From: Desulfuromonas sp.
GTDB taxonomy: Bacteria > Desulfobacterota > Desulfuromonadia > Desulfuromonadales > Geothermobacteraceae
Assembly (NCBI GenBank): GCA_002868905.1
Contig: PKUA01000076.1
Coordinates: 1 to 64,000, forward strand
Direction: 5' to 3'
DNA: 64,000 nucleotides
Below are positions 26,252-34,084 of the stretch, piece after piece. The notes below the pieces were generated by a model. It saw nothing but the letters and a program-made list of their open reading frames with translations. It made no database searches and had not been told where the DNA came from. The translations under genes and the position numbers were made by a program. How positions within the stretch are numbered: position 1 is the first letter of the stretch; each line of letters begins with the position of its first letter.

Positions 26252-26887
26252 TCAACCATCAACCCGGCCGGCTTCGATCAGGAGTTGGTTGCAGATAGCG
26301 ACGGCAATGGTCGACCCTCCCTTACGCCCCAGGGCGAGGATCGATGGCAGACCCGATTCCAGCAGCGCCTGTTTCGATTCGGCGGCACCGACGAAACCGA
26401 CCGGCACCCCGACCACCAGCTTCGGCTTGGCCTCACCTTCCGCCGTCAAGCGGAGCAGCTCGTAAAGAGCGGTCGGAGCGTTGCCGATGAGGAATATCTC
26501 GGCGCCCGCGGCGACCCCTTTGCGCAGGGCGACGATGGAACGGGTCACCCCTTCGGCCCGCGCCTGCTCGGCCACGTCGGCGTCCGCCACGTGGCAGGCG
26601 ATGCTGGCGCCGACCTTGGCCAGGCGCGCCTTGCCGACCCCGGAGACAATCATGTTGGTGTCTGCATAGATCCGGGCACCGCCACGCAGCGCGGTCATGC
26701 CGTTTTCGACCGCCTCCGGAGAAAACTTAAGAGCCTGGATGAAATCAAAATCGGCCGAGGTGTGGATCACCCGCCGCACGATCGGCCAGTGCTGCGCATC
26801 GAACCCGTGTCCCTGTGCTTCCCGGTCGATAATGGTAAAGCTTTCCGCTTCGATCGCGGACGGGTCGCGGAGAATAACGTCTGCCAT
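26252..26887 (-). CDS. cbiC: Cobalt-precorrin-8 methylmutase CbiC
   Basis: 211 residues. His42 in VIHTSADFD is the catalytic histidine that shifts the methyl group from C11 to C12; IYADTNMIVSGV and FLIGNAPTALYEL are conserved, and GVPVGFVGAAESKQALLE closes the active site. The product is cobyrinic acid, the substrate of CbiA. It begins 6 bp after the cbiX stop. Confidence 0.94.
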   Translation of the reverse strand: MADVILRDPSAIEAESFTIIDREAQGHGFDAQHWPIVRRVIHTSADFDFIQALKFSPEAVENGMTALRGGARIYADTNMIVSGVGKARLAKVGASIACHVADADVAEQARAEGVTRSIVALRKGVAAGAEIFLIGNAPTALYELLRLTAEGEAKPKLVVGVPVGFVGAAESKQALLESGLPSILALGRKGGSTIAVAICNQLLIEAGRVDG

Positions 26888-26893
26888 ATCCGG

Positions 26894-27295
26894 CTACCCG
26901 TTCCCTTCGGTCAAGGTCCAGCCAGCGCCGCTGGCGGTCTCACCGAGCCGCTGACAGACCACCTCGGCCAGTTTAGGATGGACCCCCAACGGCGGACCGA
27001 GGATCATCTCCAGTCCCTCGTGGCGCTTGGCCGCCTGCTCCATCTCCTCCGGCAAATCCTGCAGCACGTGAGCCCCGGCGAACAGGAAATAGGGGTAGAG
27101 CAGGATCCGCTTCGCCCCCTGCTCGACGCACCGGTCGATGCCGGTCTGGATCGAAGGCTCGTGTAATTCCCGAAAAGCGACTTCGACGATCGGGCAACCG
27201 GTCTGCTCTCGCACCATCAGAGCAATCTTCCGCAGGGCATCGTTCGCCTCGGAAATACGGGACCCGTGTCCCATCAACAATACGGCTGTCTTCAT
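26894..27295 (-). CDS. cbiX: Short sirohydrochlorin cobaltochelatase CbiX
   Basis: 133 residues, the size of the short homodimeric CbiX. His10 in LLMGHGSR and the histidine in YPYFLFAGAHVLQDLP are the metal-binding residues; EVAFRELHEPSI lies between. It inserts cobalt into sirohydrochlorin at the start of the anaerobic pathway. AAGGAGA precedes the ATG. The polar C-terminal tail is not histidine-rich, unlike many CbiX proteins. Confidence 0.92.
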   Translation of the reverse strand: MKTAVLLMGHGSRISEANDALRKIALMVREQTGCPIVEVAFRELHEPSIQTGIDRCVEQGAKRILLYPYFLFAGAHVLQDLPEEMEQAAKRHEGLEMILGPPLGVHPKLAEVVCQRLGETASGAGWTLTEGNG

Positions 27296-27325
27296 ACTTG
27301 TCTCCTTATCTCAACCATAAGCGAA

Positions 27326-28633
27326 TCAGATTTTATCACCTTTGAGATCGGCACGAAACAACTCCCCCGCTCCGCGCGAGGCGCAGAAATCGCCGCACAT
27401 GGTGCAGGTCTGCTCATCCTCAGGGGTGCGGCTGGCACGGATCGCTCGCGCATCGTCCGGGAACAGGGCAAGTTCGAACTGGCGGTTCCAGTCGAGATCG
27501 CGCCGCGCCTTGCTCATCAGCTTGTCCCGCTCCCGGCCACGCTCGGGGTACTTGTTCATGTCGCCGATGTAGGCGGCGACCTTCGCCGCCTTGACCCCTT
27601 CGATGACGTCCTGCTCGTTCGGCAGCGCCAGGTGCTCGGCCGGAGTGATGTAACAGATCAGGTCGGCGCCGTAGCGGCTCGACTGGGCCGCGCCAATGGC
27701 GGCGGTGATGTGATCGTAACCGGGGGCGACATCGGTGGCGATCGGTCCGAGCATGTAGTACGGCGCGTCGCCGCTCATCCGCTTCTGCATCCGGATATTC
27801 CCCTCGACCTCGTCGAGCGGGACGTGCCCCGGCCCCTCGACCAGCATCTGGCACCCCATCTCGCGGCCGAGCTCGGCCAGCTCGCAGTTGATAATCAGCT
27901 CCTGCATCATCGCCCGATCGGACGAGTCGTGGATCGCCCCGGCCCGCAGGCCGTTGCCGAGAGAGAGAACCGTATCGTACTTTTTCAGGATCTCCACCAC
28001 CCGGTCGAATTTCTCGTAGAGCGGGTTCTCCCTATTATTGGCGATCATCCAGGCGACCATCGAAACACCACCCTTGCTGACCAGACCGCCATAGCGGTAT
28101 CCCTGCTTCCGCAGCCGCTCGATCGTGTAAAGGTTGATGCCGCAGTGGATCGCCATGAACGCCATGCCGTCGGCGCACTGCTGCTCGATCAGGTCGAACA
28201 GCAGCTCCTCATCGAGCTTGTTCGGATCGCCGTAACGCCGGGCCGCCTCGCAGAACGCCTGATAGAGAGGGACGTTGCCGACCGGGAGATCGACGGCGGC
28301 GATCACCTCACGGCGGACCCGGTCGAGGTCGCCACCGACGGAAAGCTCCATCAGAGTGTCGGCCCCGGCATTTTGCGCAGCCTTCGCCTTGGCGATCTCG
28401 GCCGCGTAGTCGACGATATCGGAAGACGTTCCGATCGACGCGTTGACCTTGGTCCGGAGCCCCTTGCCGATCCCGACCGGGCGCGGCTGACGCTGCCGGT
28501 TCCAGGGGATGACGATCTTCCCCTCGGCAACCAGCCGCCGCACATCCTCCTCAGCAACCTGTTCCGTTTGCGCTACCGTCGCCATCTGCGGGGTGACCAC
28601 ACCCTGACGGGCGAGTTCTATCTGGGTCGACAC
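27326..28633 (-). CDS. bzaF: 5-hydroxybenzimidazole synthase BzaF (ThiC paralogue)
   Basis: 435 residues related throughout to phosphomethylpyrimidine synthase ThiC: NASIGTSSD, ADTLMELSVGGDL, MAIHCGINLYTIERL, SKGGVSMVAWMI, LSLGNGLRAGAIHD, VEGPGHVPLDEV, LGPIATDVAPGYDHITAAIG, and the C-terminal 4Fe-4S motif CTMCGDFC. Position between cbiX and cbiA inside a cobamide operon identifies it as BzaF, which turns aminoimidazole ribotide into 5-hydroxybenzimidazole, the base of factor III. Desulfuromonas and Geobacter homologues have this activity. No bzaC, bzaD or bzaE is nearby. A role in thiamin synthesis cannot be excluded from sequence alone. Confidence 0.88.
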   Translation of the reverse strand: MSTQIELARQGVVTPQMATVAQTEQVAEEDVRRLVAEGKIVIPWNRQRQPRPVGIGKGLRTKVNASIGTSSDIVDYAAEIAKAKAAQNAGADTLMELSVGGDLDRVRREVIAAVDLPVGNVPLYQAFCEAARRYGDPNKLDEELLFDLIEQQCADGMAFMAIHCGINLYTIERLRKQGYRYGGLVSKGGVSMVAWMIANNRENPLYEKFDRVVEILKKYDTVLSLGNGLRAGAIHDSSDRAMMQELIINCELAELGREMGCQMLVEGPGHVPLDEVEGNIRMQKRMSGDAPYYMLGPIATDVAPGYDHITAAIGAAQSSRYGADLICYITPAEHLALPNEQDVIEGVKAAKVAAYIGDMNKYPERGRERDKLMSKARRDLDWNRQFELALFPDDARAIRASRTPEDEQTCTMCGDFCASRGAGELFRADLKGDKI

Positions 28634-28655
28634 CTTGAAATCCTCCTTGAAACAG

Positions 28656-30017
28656 TTATCCGTTCGCGTGCGAACGACAAAATTGGATGAAATGATCCGC
28701 CAGCAGCGGGTTGCTGCCGAAATGCAGGTGAACGTAGCTCGCCAGCAGGTTGTTCAGCCGGAAACCTTCCCGACCGAGGTCGGCACCTCCCTTGCGGGTC
28801 AGCTGGTAGCAGCGCCGAATCGAAGTCGGCAGATCGAGCTCCGAGTAGTGAAATTCATGGCCGCGGGCCGTGGTTCCGGTCGGCCCGAGCGGTGTATCGG
28901 CCTGGAACTCGACCTGCCGGTAGCCAAGCGCTTTCCGTTTCGGCAACAACCGGGCACGCCCCGGCAGGACACCGGCCATATCGTAACCGTCGATCCCCTC
29001 AGCCAGGAGCAACATCCCGCCGCACTCGGCGTAAACCGGCAGGCCGGCTGCGACAGTTGAACGCAAATCCTCCAACAGGCCCTGGTTAGTGGCCAGTTTC
29101 TCCGCGTAAAGTTCAGGATAGCCACCACCGAGGTAGAGCCCATCCAGACCGGCTGGCAACCGATCACCGGCCAACGGCGAGAACGTGACCAGTTCGGCGC
29201 CCGCCCCGGCAAGCAGTTCCAGGTTCTCAGGGTAGTAGAAACAGAAGGCCTTGTCCCGCGGAACTCCGATCCGGACTTGAGGGGTCAGGCCTGGACATTG
29301 GACAAAATTGTCCAATGTCCAGGCCTGACCCCGATCTTCAAACAATCGATCGAGGTCGAGGTGCGCTTCGACCAGGTCGGCGAGGGCTGTATAGTCGCCT
29401 CCCCCCTCGTCAGCCGTCACCAGGCCGAGATGCCGCTCCGGCAGGGCAACCTGCTCATCCCGCGGCAGGCAGCCGAGCAACGGTGGCAACCCGGGAGTCG
29501 ATGCTAGCGCTCCCCTCAAAAGTTCAGCGTGACGCGCGCTGCCGACCCGGTTGCAGATCACCCCGGCGAATTCCAGTTCGGGGGAGAACTCGACGAAACC
29601 TTTGACCAGGGCGGCGATGCTGCGGGCCTGGGAACGGGCATCGACCACCAGTAAAACCTGCCCTGACAACCACCTCGCGATCTCGGCGGTCGATCCCTCA
29701 TCGCTGTCGCCGCAGGCGCCGTCGAACAGCCCCATCACCCCCTCGACAATGGCGACCTCTGCGCCGTGGCAACCGCTGGCATAACTCTCACGAACCGCCT
29801 CTTCACCGCACATCCAGCCATCCAGATTGCGGCTCGTCCGGCCACAGGCCGCGGCGTGATGCCCCGGGTCGATGAAATCGGGACCAACCTTGAACGGGGC
29901 CACCCGGATCCCGCGACGCCGCAACGCGGCAAGAAGACCGAGAGTGACGGTCGTTTTGCCGCTGCCGCTGGCGGGCGCCGCGATGACCAGGGGTGATAAG
30001 AGGGATGGTTGCGACAT
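28656..30017 (-). CDS. cbiA: Cobyrinic acid a,c-diamide synthase CbiA, with a palindrome-encoded insert
   Basis: 453 residues. The N-terminal ATP-dependent half has the P-loop PASGSGKTT, VGPDFIDPGHH and EGVMGLFDG; the C-terminal glutaminase half has VRIGVPRDKAFCFYYPENLELL, LGGGYPELYAE, the nucleophile in YAECGGMLLL and GHEFHYSE. It amidates side chains a and c with glutamine. Residues about 229-246, in the linker between the two halves, are encoded by a perfect 52-bp palindrome (29281-29332). The frame is kept and all motifs are present, so the enzyme is probably active. Confidence 0.93.
   Translation of the reverse strand: MSQPSLLSPLVIAAPASGSGKTTVTLGLLAALRRRGIRVAPFKVGPDFIDPGHHAAACGRTSRNLDGWMCGEEAVRESYASGCHGAEVAIVEGVMGLFDGACGDSDEGSTAEIARWLSGQVLLVVDARSQARSIAALVKGFVEFSPELEFAGVICNRVGSARHAELLRGALASTPGLPPLLGCLPRDEQVALPERHLGLVTADEGGGDYTALADLVEAHLDLDRLFEDRGQAWTLDNFVQCPGLTPQVRIGVPRDKAFCFYYPENLELLAGAGAELVTFSPLAGDRLPAGLDGLYLGGGYPELYAEKLATNQGLLEDLRSTVAAGLPVYAECGGMLLLAEGIDGYDMAGVLPGRARLLPKRKALGYRQVEFQADTPLGPTGTTARGHEFHYSELDLPTSIRRCYQLTRKGGADLGREGFRLNNLLASYVHLHFGSNPLLADHFIQFCRSHANG
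29281..29332. mobile_element. 52-bp palindromic element inserted in cbiA
   Basis: Two perfect 25-bp arms (beginning GGGGTCAGGCCTGGAC, ending the mirror GTCCAGGCCTGACCCC) flank a 2-bp centre. Ends of the form GGGGTCAG...CTGACCCC are typical of scattered palindromic elements that travel with Y1/RAYT-type transposases in proteobacteria. No second copy and no transposase occur in the window, and no target duplication is visible. Confidence 0.75.
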
Positions 30018-30024
30018 GTTCGGA

Positions 30025-30627
30025 TTATCCGTTCACAAGACGGACTGTCACATACCCGTCGTCGAAATAGTCAATGATGTTACGGCAACCGTAATCCTGC
30101 TCCAGGTGAAACAGACGGTCCAACGGGGCACCGATGGCATCGAGCAGTATCACCCGGTTGACGCCACCGTGAGCGACAACCGCCACCTCCTCCCCGCGAT
30201 GCCGAGAGACGATGTCCGTGATGGCCGGCCTGACCCGTGCCGCCAATTGCAACAGGCTCTCTCCTTCCGGAACCCGGAAATGAACCAGGTCGTCAAGACG
30301 TCCCTGCCACTCATCCGGCCAGCGCTTTTGGATCTCCTTCCAGGTGAGACCTTCCCACTTGCCGATATGCAATTCACGCAGGTCGGCCAACTCGGTCGGC
30401 CGCAGCCCGTGGAACGCGGCGATCGCCTCGGCCCCGACCCGACACCGCTGCAGATCGCTGCAGTAGATGGCCCGCAATTCCTTATCTGACAAGCCTTGCG
30501 CGAAGGAGAGTGACTGCTCTCGGCCCAGATCAGTCAACGCAACATCCCGTTGACCATTGTAGCGCGCCTCCCCGTGCCCCTCGACCTGGCCGTGGCGCAG
30601 CAGATGAATCCGCGTTCGTTGTGTCAC
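30025..30627 (-). CDS. cobC: Alpha-ribazole phosphatase-type histidine phosphatase CobC
   Basis: 200 residues of the histidine phosphatase family. LLRHGQ carries the catalytic His, DLQRCRVGAEAI the arginine loop, LRELHIGKWEGLTW the family acid region, and VVAHGGVNRVIL the second His. In this operon it most likely removes phosphate from alpha-ribazole phosphate or the cobamide phosphate in nucleotide-loop assembly. The start overlaps the stop of cobS by 4 bp, and cbiA begins 7 bp after its stop. Confidence 0.9.
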   Translation of the reverse strand: MTQRTRIHLLRHGQVEGHGEARYNGQRDVALTDLGREQSLSFAQGLSDKELRAIYCSDLQRCRVGAEAIAAFHGLRPTELADLRELHIGKWEGLTWKEIQKRWPDEWQGRLDDLVHFRVPEGESLLQLAARVRPAITDIVSRHRGEEVAVVAHGGVNRVILLDAIGAPLDRLFHLEQDYGCRNIIDYFDDGYVTVRLVNG

Positions 30628-31373
30628 GCCAACACCGCCAGGATCGACAACAGGGTGAAAACTTCGATAATCTCGGTCGAGGCCCCGAGGACGTCTCCCG
30701 TCACTCCGCCAAGTCGCCGCTGGAAAAATCGGATCAGGACCATGGCGGCCAGACCGACCAGAAATACCAGAAAAATCCCCTTCAGACCGAACAGGACGAA
30801 GGAGGCCAGGAGCATCGTTCCGGTGGCGAGCATGGTTTCCCGCTCACCGACCTGTTCGATGAACGCGGCCCCGGTTCCCTCCGGACGCAGGTAGCGGCAG
30901 AAAGCGGCCAGCATCACCTGAACCCAGCGCCCGGCGCACGGCATGAACATCAACGCCGCATGCTTCATCTCCTGTGGGAGGTGAAACAGGGAGAGGTACT
31001 TGAGCAGGAGAATCATCACCAGGGCGACGGCGCCGATCGCCCCGACCCGACTGTCCTTCATGATGGCGAGAATCCCTTCCCGGTCCTTGCCTCCGGCCAG
31101 GCCGTCGATCAGGTCGGCCATCCCATCGAGATGCAACGCTCCGGTCACCATCACCAGGATCAGCAACAGCAGGCAATCGAGCACGGCGCGTGGCATAAAA
31201 GCACCGAGCAGCCAGTCGAGGATCACCAGCCCGACCCCGATGGCGAGACCGACAGCCGGGAAGAATCCCATGCTGCGCGCCAGGCGGCCGGAGTCAATCT
31301 CAACATCCCGGGCCGTCGGAAGAATGGTCAGAAACGCTGCTGCCAGGCGGAAGTCCCGCCACTCCCGTTTCAC
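30624..31373 (-). CDS. cobS: Adenosylcobinamide-GDP ribazoletransferase CobS
   Basis: 249 residues, an inner-membrane protein with several helices. The N-terminal [14 protein letters not shown] and the metal-binding [32 protein letters not shown] are diagnostic. It condenses adenosylcobinamide-GDP with alpha-ribazole (phosphate). ATGA overlaps join it to cobT upstream and cobC downstream. Confidence 0.94.
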   Translation of the reverse strand: MKREWRDFRLAAAFLTILPTARDVEIDSGRLARSMGFFPAVGLAIGVGLVILDWLLGAFMPRAVLDCLLLLILVMVTGALHLDGMADLIDGLAGGKDREGILAIMKDSRVGAIGAVALVMILLLKYLSLFHLPQEMKHAALMFMPCAGRWVQVMLAAFCRYLRPEGTGAAFIEQVGERETMLATGTMLLASFVLFGLKGIFLVFLVGLAAMVLIRFFQRRLGGVTGDVLGASTEIIEVFTLLSILAVLA

Positions 31374-32422
31374 GCCTGATCCTTGTCGGAGACACCGGCT
31401 TCATCGAAGGTCCGGATATCCCGGTACCCCTGCAGGGCGGCTTCGATCAGGCTCATCACCAAGGCCCCACCGGTCCCTTCACCGAGACGCAGACCGAGAT
31501 CGAGCAGCGGCTGCTGCCCGATCCGATCCAGCATATGGACATGACCGATCTCCACCGACTTGTGGGAAGCAAACAGGTAGTCCTTGACGTGGGGATGCAA
31601 CTCGGAGGCAATCAGCGCACCGGCGGTCGAAATAAAGCCGTCGACCACCACCGGGATCCCGAGCGCGGCGCAACCGACGATCAGCCCGGCGATACCGGCG
31701 ATTTCAAAACCGCCGACCTTGGCCAGCACGTCAATCGGGTCGTCCGGGTTCGGCGCGTTCACCTCCAGTCCCTTCTGGATGGCAGCGATTTTCCGTTGCA
31801 AGCCCTCGTCATCGATGCCGGTGCCGCGATGGGTCAACTGCTCGACCGCCAAACCGGAGAAAGCCGCGAGGATCGCTGAGGAAGGGGTGGTGTTGCCGAT
31901 TCCCATGTCGCCGGTCCCGACCAGATCCATCCCCGCATCCCGGGCGTACAAGGCGAGCTCGATGCCGGTCTCCAGCGCCTGCACCGCCTGTTCCCGCGAC
32001 ATGGCCGGTCCCCGGGTGAAGTTGGCGGTGCCTCTGGCAATTTTCTTATCAATTAATCCGGCGAGCGATTCGAACTCATGGTCGACTCCCATATCGACCA
32101 CGATTACCTCGGCTTCGGCGTGCCGCGCCAGGGCGTTGATCGCCGCACCGCCGTCGATGAAATTGTAGACCATCTGCGGAGTGACCTCTTTCGGGAACGC
32201 GCTGACCCCCTCGGCCACGACACCATGATCGCCGGCGAAGGTGAACACGACTTTTTTCCGGATGGCGTCACGCCCGGTGATCGCCACAAACCGTCGCGCC
32301 AATTCTTCGAGGCGCCCGAGGGAACCCTGCGGTTTCGCCTGACTGTCGATACGAGCCTGGACTTCGTTCAGCCGGGCCGGGTTGACCGGCTTGATCTTAT
32401 CGAGTGCGGTGGAAATGTCCAT
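31370..32422 (-). CDS. cobT: Nicotinate-nucleotide-base phosphoribosyltransferase CobT
   Basis: 350 residues from the ATG at 32422, with GGGAGA about 10 nt upstream. [27 protein letters not shown] near residue 70, [16 protein letters not shown], and the catalytic Glu in [17 protein letters not shown] near the C-terminus are the family hallmarks. It activates the lower-ligand base as its alpha-ribotide. With BzaF in the operon the natural base is expected to be 5-hydroxybenzimidazole; CobT specificity cannot be read directly. Confidence 0.94.
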   Translation of the reverse strand: MDISTALDKIKPVNPARLNEVQARIDSQAKPQGSLGRLEELARRFVAITGRDAIRKKVVFTFAGDHGVVAEGVSAFPKEVTPQMVYNFIDGGAAINALARHAEAEVIVVDMGVDHEFESLAGLIDKKIARGTANFTRGPAMSREQAVQALETGIELALYARDAGMDLVGTGDMGIGNTTPSSAILAAFSGLAVEQLTHRGTGIDDEGLQRKIAAIQKGLEVNAPNPDDPIDVLAKVGGFEIAGIAGLIVGCAALGIPVVVDGFISTAGALIASELHPHVKDYLFASHKSVEIGHVHMLDRIGQQPLLDLGLRLGEGTGGALVMSLIEAALQGYRDIRTFDEAGVSDKDQA

Positions 32423-32455
32423 GAATCGATTCTCCCTTTTGTGCAACAATCAAGG

Positions 32456-32980
32456 TTATTTCAGGCGTAGCGGCAGACCGGAAGCGACCAGCCACGCCTC
32501 GGTGGCGGCACAACCCAGCTTCTGGTTGACCATCCCGGCAAGATCCCTGAATTGACGCGCCATCCGATTCTCCGGCACGATCCCGGAACCGAGTTCATTG
32601 GTGACCAGGAACAGCGGCGCCGGGAACTGGTCGAGGCTGGCGATGAAGTCATCCACTGCCTGCAGAACCGGTTCGGACTGCTCCCCGTGGTGAAAATAGA
32701 GATTGGTCAGCCATAAGGTGATGCAATCGACCATGACCGCGCCGTGGCCTGACGCAAATTCCCGCAAACGCTCTCCGGCGAGATCAAGCGGCTCCTCGCA
32801 GGTCTGCCATCGCTCGGAGCGCAGCTCCCGATGCCGGGCGATCCGCTGCGCCATCTCATCATCCTCGCAGCGGGCCGTCGCCACGTAAAGCAAGGTCCCG
32901 GCCTGTTCTTCGCAGCAGCGCTGGGCAAATCCGCTCTTGCCTGAGCGGGCGCCGCCGGTGATCAGCACGATCCGTTGCAT
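32456..32980 (-). CDS. cobU: Adenosylcobinamide kinase / guanylyltransferase CobU
   Basis: 174 residues. The P-loop GGARSGKSGFAQ is followed by TARCEDDEMAQRIARHRELR, which contains the guanylylated histidine region, and by VTNELGSGIVPENRMARQFRD. It phosphorylates adenosylcobinamide and adds GMP before CobS acts. The start codon overlaps the cobO stop by one base. Confidence 0.94.
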   Translation of the reverse strand: MQRIVLITGGARSGKSGFAQRCCEEQAGTLLYVATARCEDDEMAQRIARHRELRSERWQTCEEPLDLAGERLREFASGHGAVMVDCITLWLTNLYFHHGEQSEPVLQAVDDFIASLDQFPAPLFLVTNELGSGIVPENRMARQFRDLAGMVNQKLGCAATEAWLVASGLPLRLK

Positions 32981-33501
32981 CAGAATTCAATCCCTTCGCG
33001 CGCCGGAATCCCCTGATCGTAGGGATGGCGGATCTTCTCCATGCTGGTGACGAGGTCGGCGGTATCCAGCAGTTGCATTGGCGCATGACGACCGGTAAAA
33101 ACCACTTCCAGAGCCAGAGGTCGTTCGCGTAAAAAACTCGCCACGCTCTCCCAACCGAGATATTCGTGATGGAGTGCGTTGTTCAATTCGTCAAAGACAA
33201 CCAGGCGAAAATTCCCCTCACTCAACCGGTGGCATGCTTCAGCAAAGGCCTGCTTGACACTGGTCGCCACCTCGGCCCGGTCGGCCTTCCCGTCAATCAC
33301 CCCGACCCCCGCTTCAAGCAGTGTGATCCCCGGGAGGTCGCGCAGCAGGCGGATTTCACCACTGACCGGATCGATCGGTTTCAGGAACCGGACCAGCAGA
33401 ACAGGCCAGCCATGCCCCAGAGCCCGCAGGATCAACCCCGTTGCCGCCGTGGTCTTCCCTTTTCCATGACCGGTGTATACCTGTATAAGTCCTTGTCCCA
33501 T
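32980..33501 (-). CDS. cobO: Cob(I)yrinic acid a,c-diamide adenosyltransferase CobO
   Basis: 173 residues from ATG 33501, which begins MGQGLIQVYTGHGKGKTTAATG with the P-loop of CobO/BtuR proteins. VRFLKP, VVFDELNNALHHEYL and VFTGRHAPMQLLDTADLVTSM are typical. It adds the 5'-deoxyadenosyl group to cobalt. It is the first gene of the operon; the frame is open further upstream but that sequence belongs to the riboswitch leader. GAGGG lies about 9 nt before the ATG. Confidence 0.93.
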   Translation of the reverse strand: MGQGLIQVYTGHGKGKTTAATGLILRALGHGWPVLLVRFLKPIDPVSGEIRLLRDLPGITLLEAGVGVIDGKADRAEVATSVKQAFAEACHRLSEGNFRLVVFDELNNALHHEYLGWESVASFLRERPLALEVVFTGRHAPMQLLDTADLVTSMEKIRHPYDQGIPAREGIEF

Positions 33502-33540
33502 CGCCCTTACACCCTCGACATTGATGCCGGTCCAAGCAAA

Positions 33541-33571
33541 TAAAAACCCCGGGCCAAAACGGTCCGGGGTC
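33541..33571 (-). terminator. Riboswitch-controlled terminator upstream of cobO
   Basis: On the minus strand ACCCCGGACC pairs with GGCCCGGGGT and is followed by TTTTTATTTG, a proper intrinsic terminator between the aptamer and cobO. The upstream segment GGTCCGGG (33599-33592) is perfectly complementary to CCCGGACC in its 5' arm and can form an antiterminator. Confidence 0.75.
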
Positions 33572-33631
33572 AGCAGCGCAAGCGGTGTCGACCCGGACCC
33601 CTCCCACGCAGGACCGGTCAAAACTCAAGCG

Positions 33632-33808
33632 TCTGGGCAGGTCTCCTGGCTTGTGGTTCATCCTCGGGTCGCACCTTCCCGCCGGTTTGACCGGCAGTGG
33701 TTGTCTCGACCGTCGTCACCACTCACAGTTGCGGGGCAGCGAGGGAGTCTCACCCTCTTCCCTATTCTTCCACCTTCGCGTTTCGAAGCTTCGGCGGACA
33801 CCCAAACT
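33632..33808 (-). promoter_or_regulatory. Cobalamin riboswitch of the cob operon
   Basis: The minus strand carries the conserved cobalamin aptamer segments in order: GGGTGTCCGCC, GGGAA with GGTGAGACTCCC, CGCTGCCCCGCAACTGTGA, a GGGAAGGTGC-type segment, AGGATGA and finally CACAAGCCAGGAGACCTGCC (the B12 box). A terminator and a matching antiterminator follow before cobO, so ligand binding should stop transcription of the whole operon. Confidence 0.95.
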
Positions 33809-33817
33809 ATCTGATGA

Positions 33818-33847
33818 TATGTAGCAGAGGGAGGTATTGGCTGTCAA
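33818..33847 (-). promoter_or_regulatory. Promoter of the cobamide operon
   Basis: A consensus -35 TTGACA (33847-33842) is followed after 18 bp by TACATA (33823-33818). The predicted start, about 33811, is at the 5' edge of the riboswitch aptamer. Confidence 0.6.
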
Positions 33848-34084
33848 CGAACCAGATCAGGATTGAAACGACAAGAGGGCACTCAGAGGAAATCCTTGTC
33901 AGTAGCTTTTCCAAGCACTATTATCTGAAAAGCGTCTTGGCTGTTTTTAATATTGCAACCAAGCGCTGCAGGCCGGCCTCACCGAAGGCCCTCTCTTCAG
34001 GCTCGGAAACAGAACAACAACCTTGATGCCGGCATATGGAAATGTGCCTAAATTCCTACCCTGTATCCATTGCAAGGAGGCCAC
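33848..34084. other. Gap between the divergent cob operon and the cytochrome gene
   Basis: No gene is supported here. An imperfect CCAAG...CTTGG pairing followed by CTGTTTTT (about 33920-33955) could be a hairpin, and AAGGAGG at its end belongs to the cytochrome gene. No clear promoter for the cytochrome is seen. Confidence 0.3.

Noticed and set aside
27266-28690. Long open frame on the plus strand opposite bzaF
   Set aside because: Shadow of the bzaF gene in a GC-rich region; no family features.
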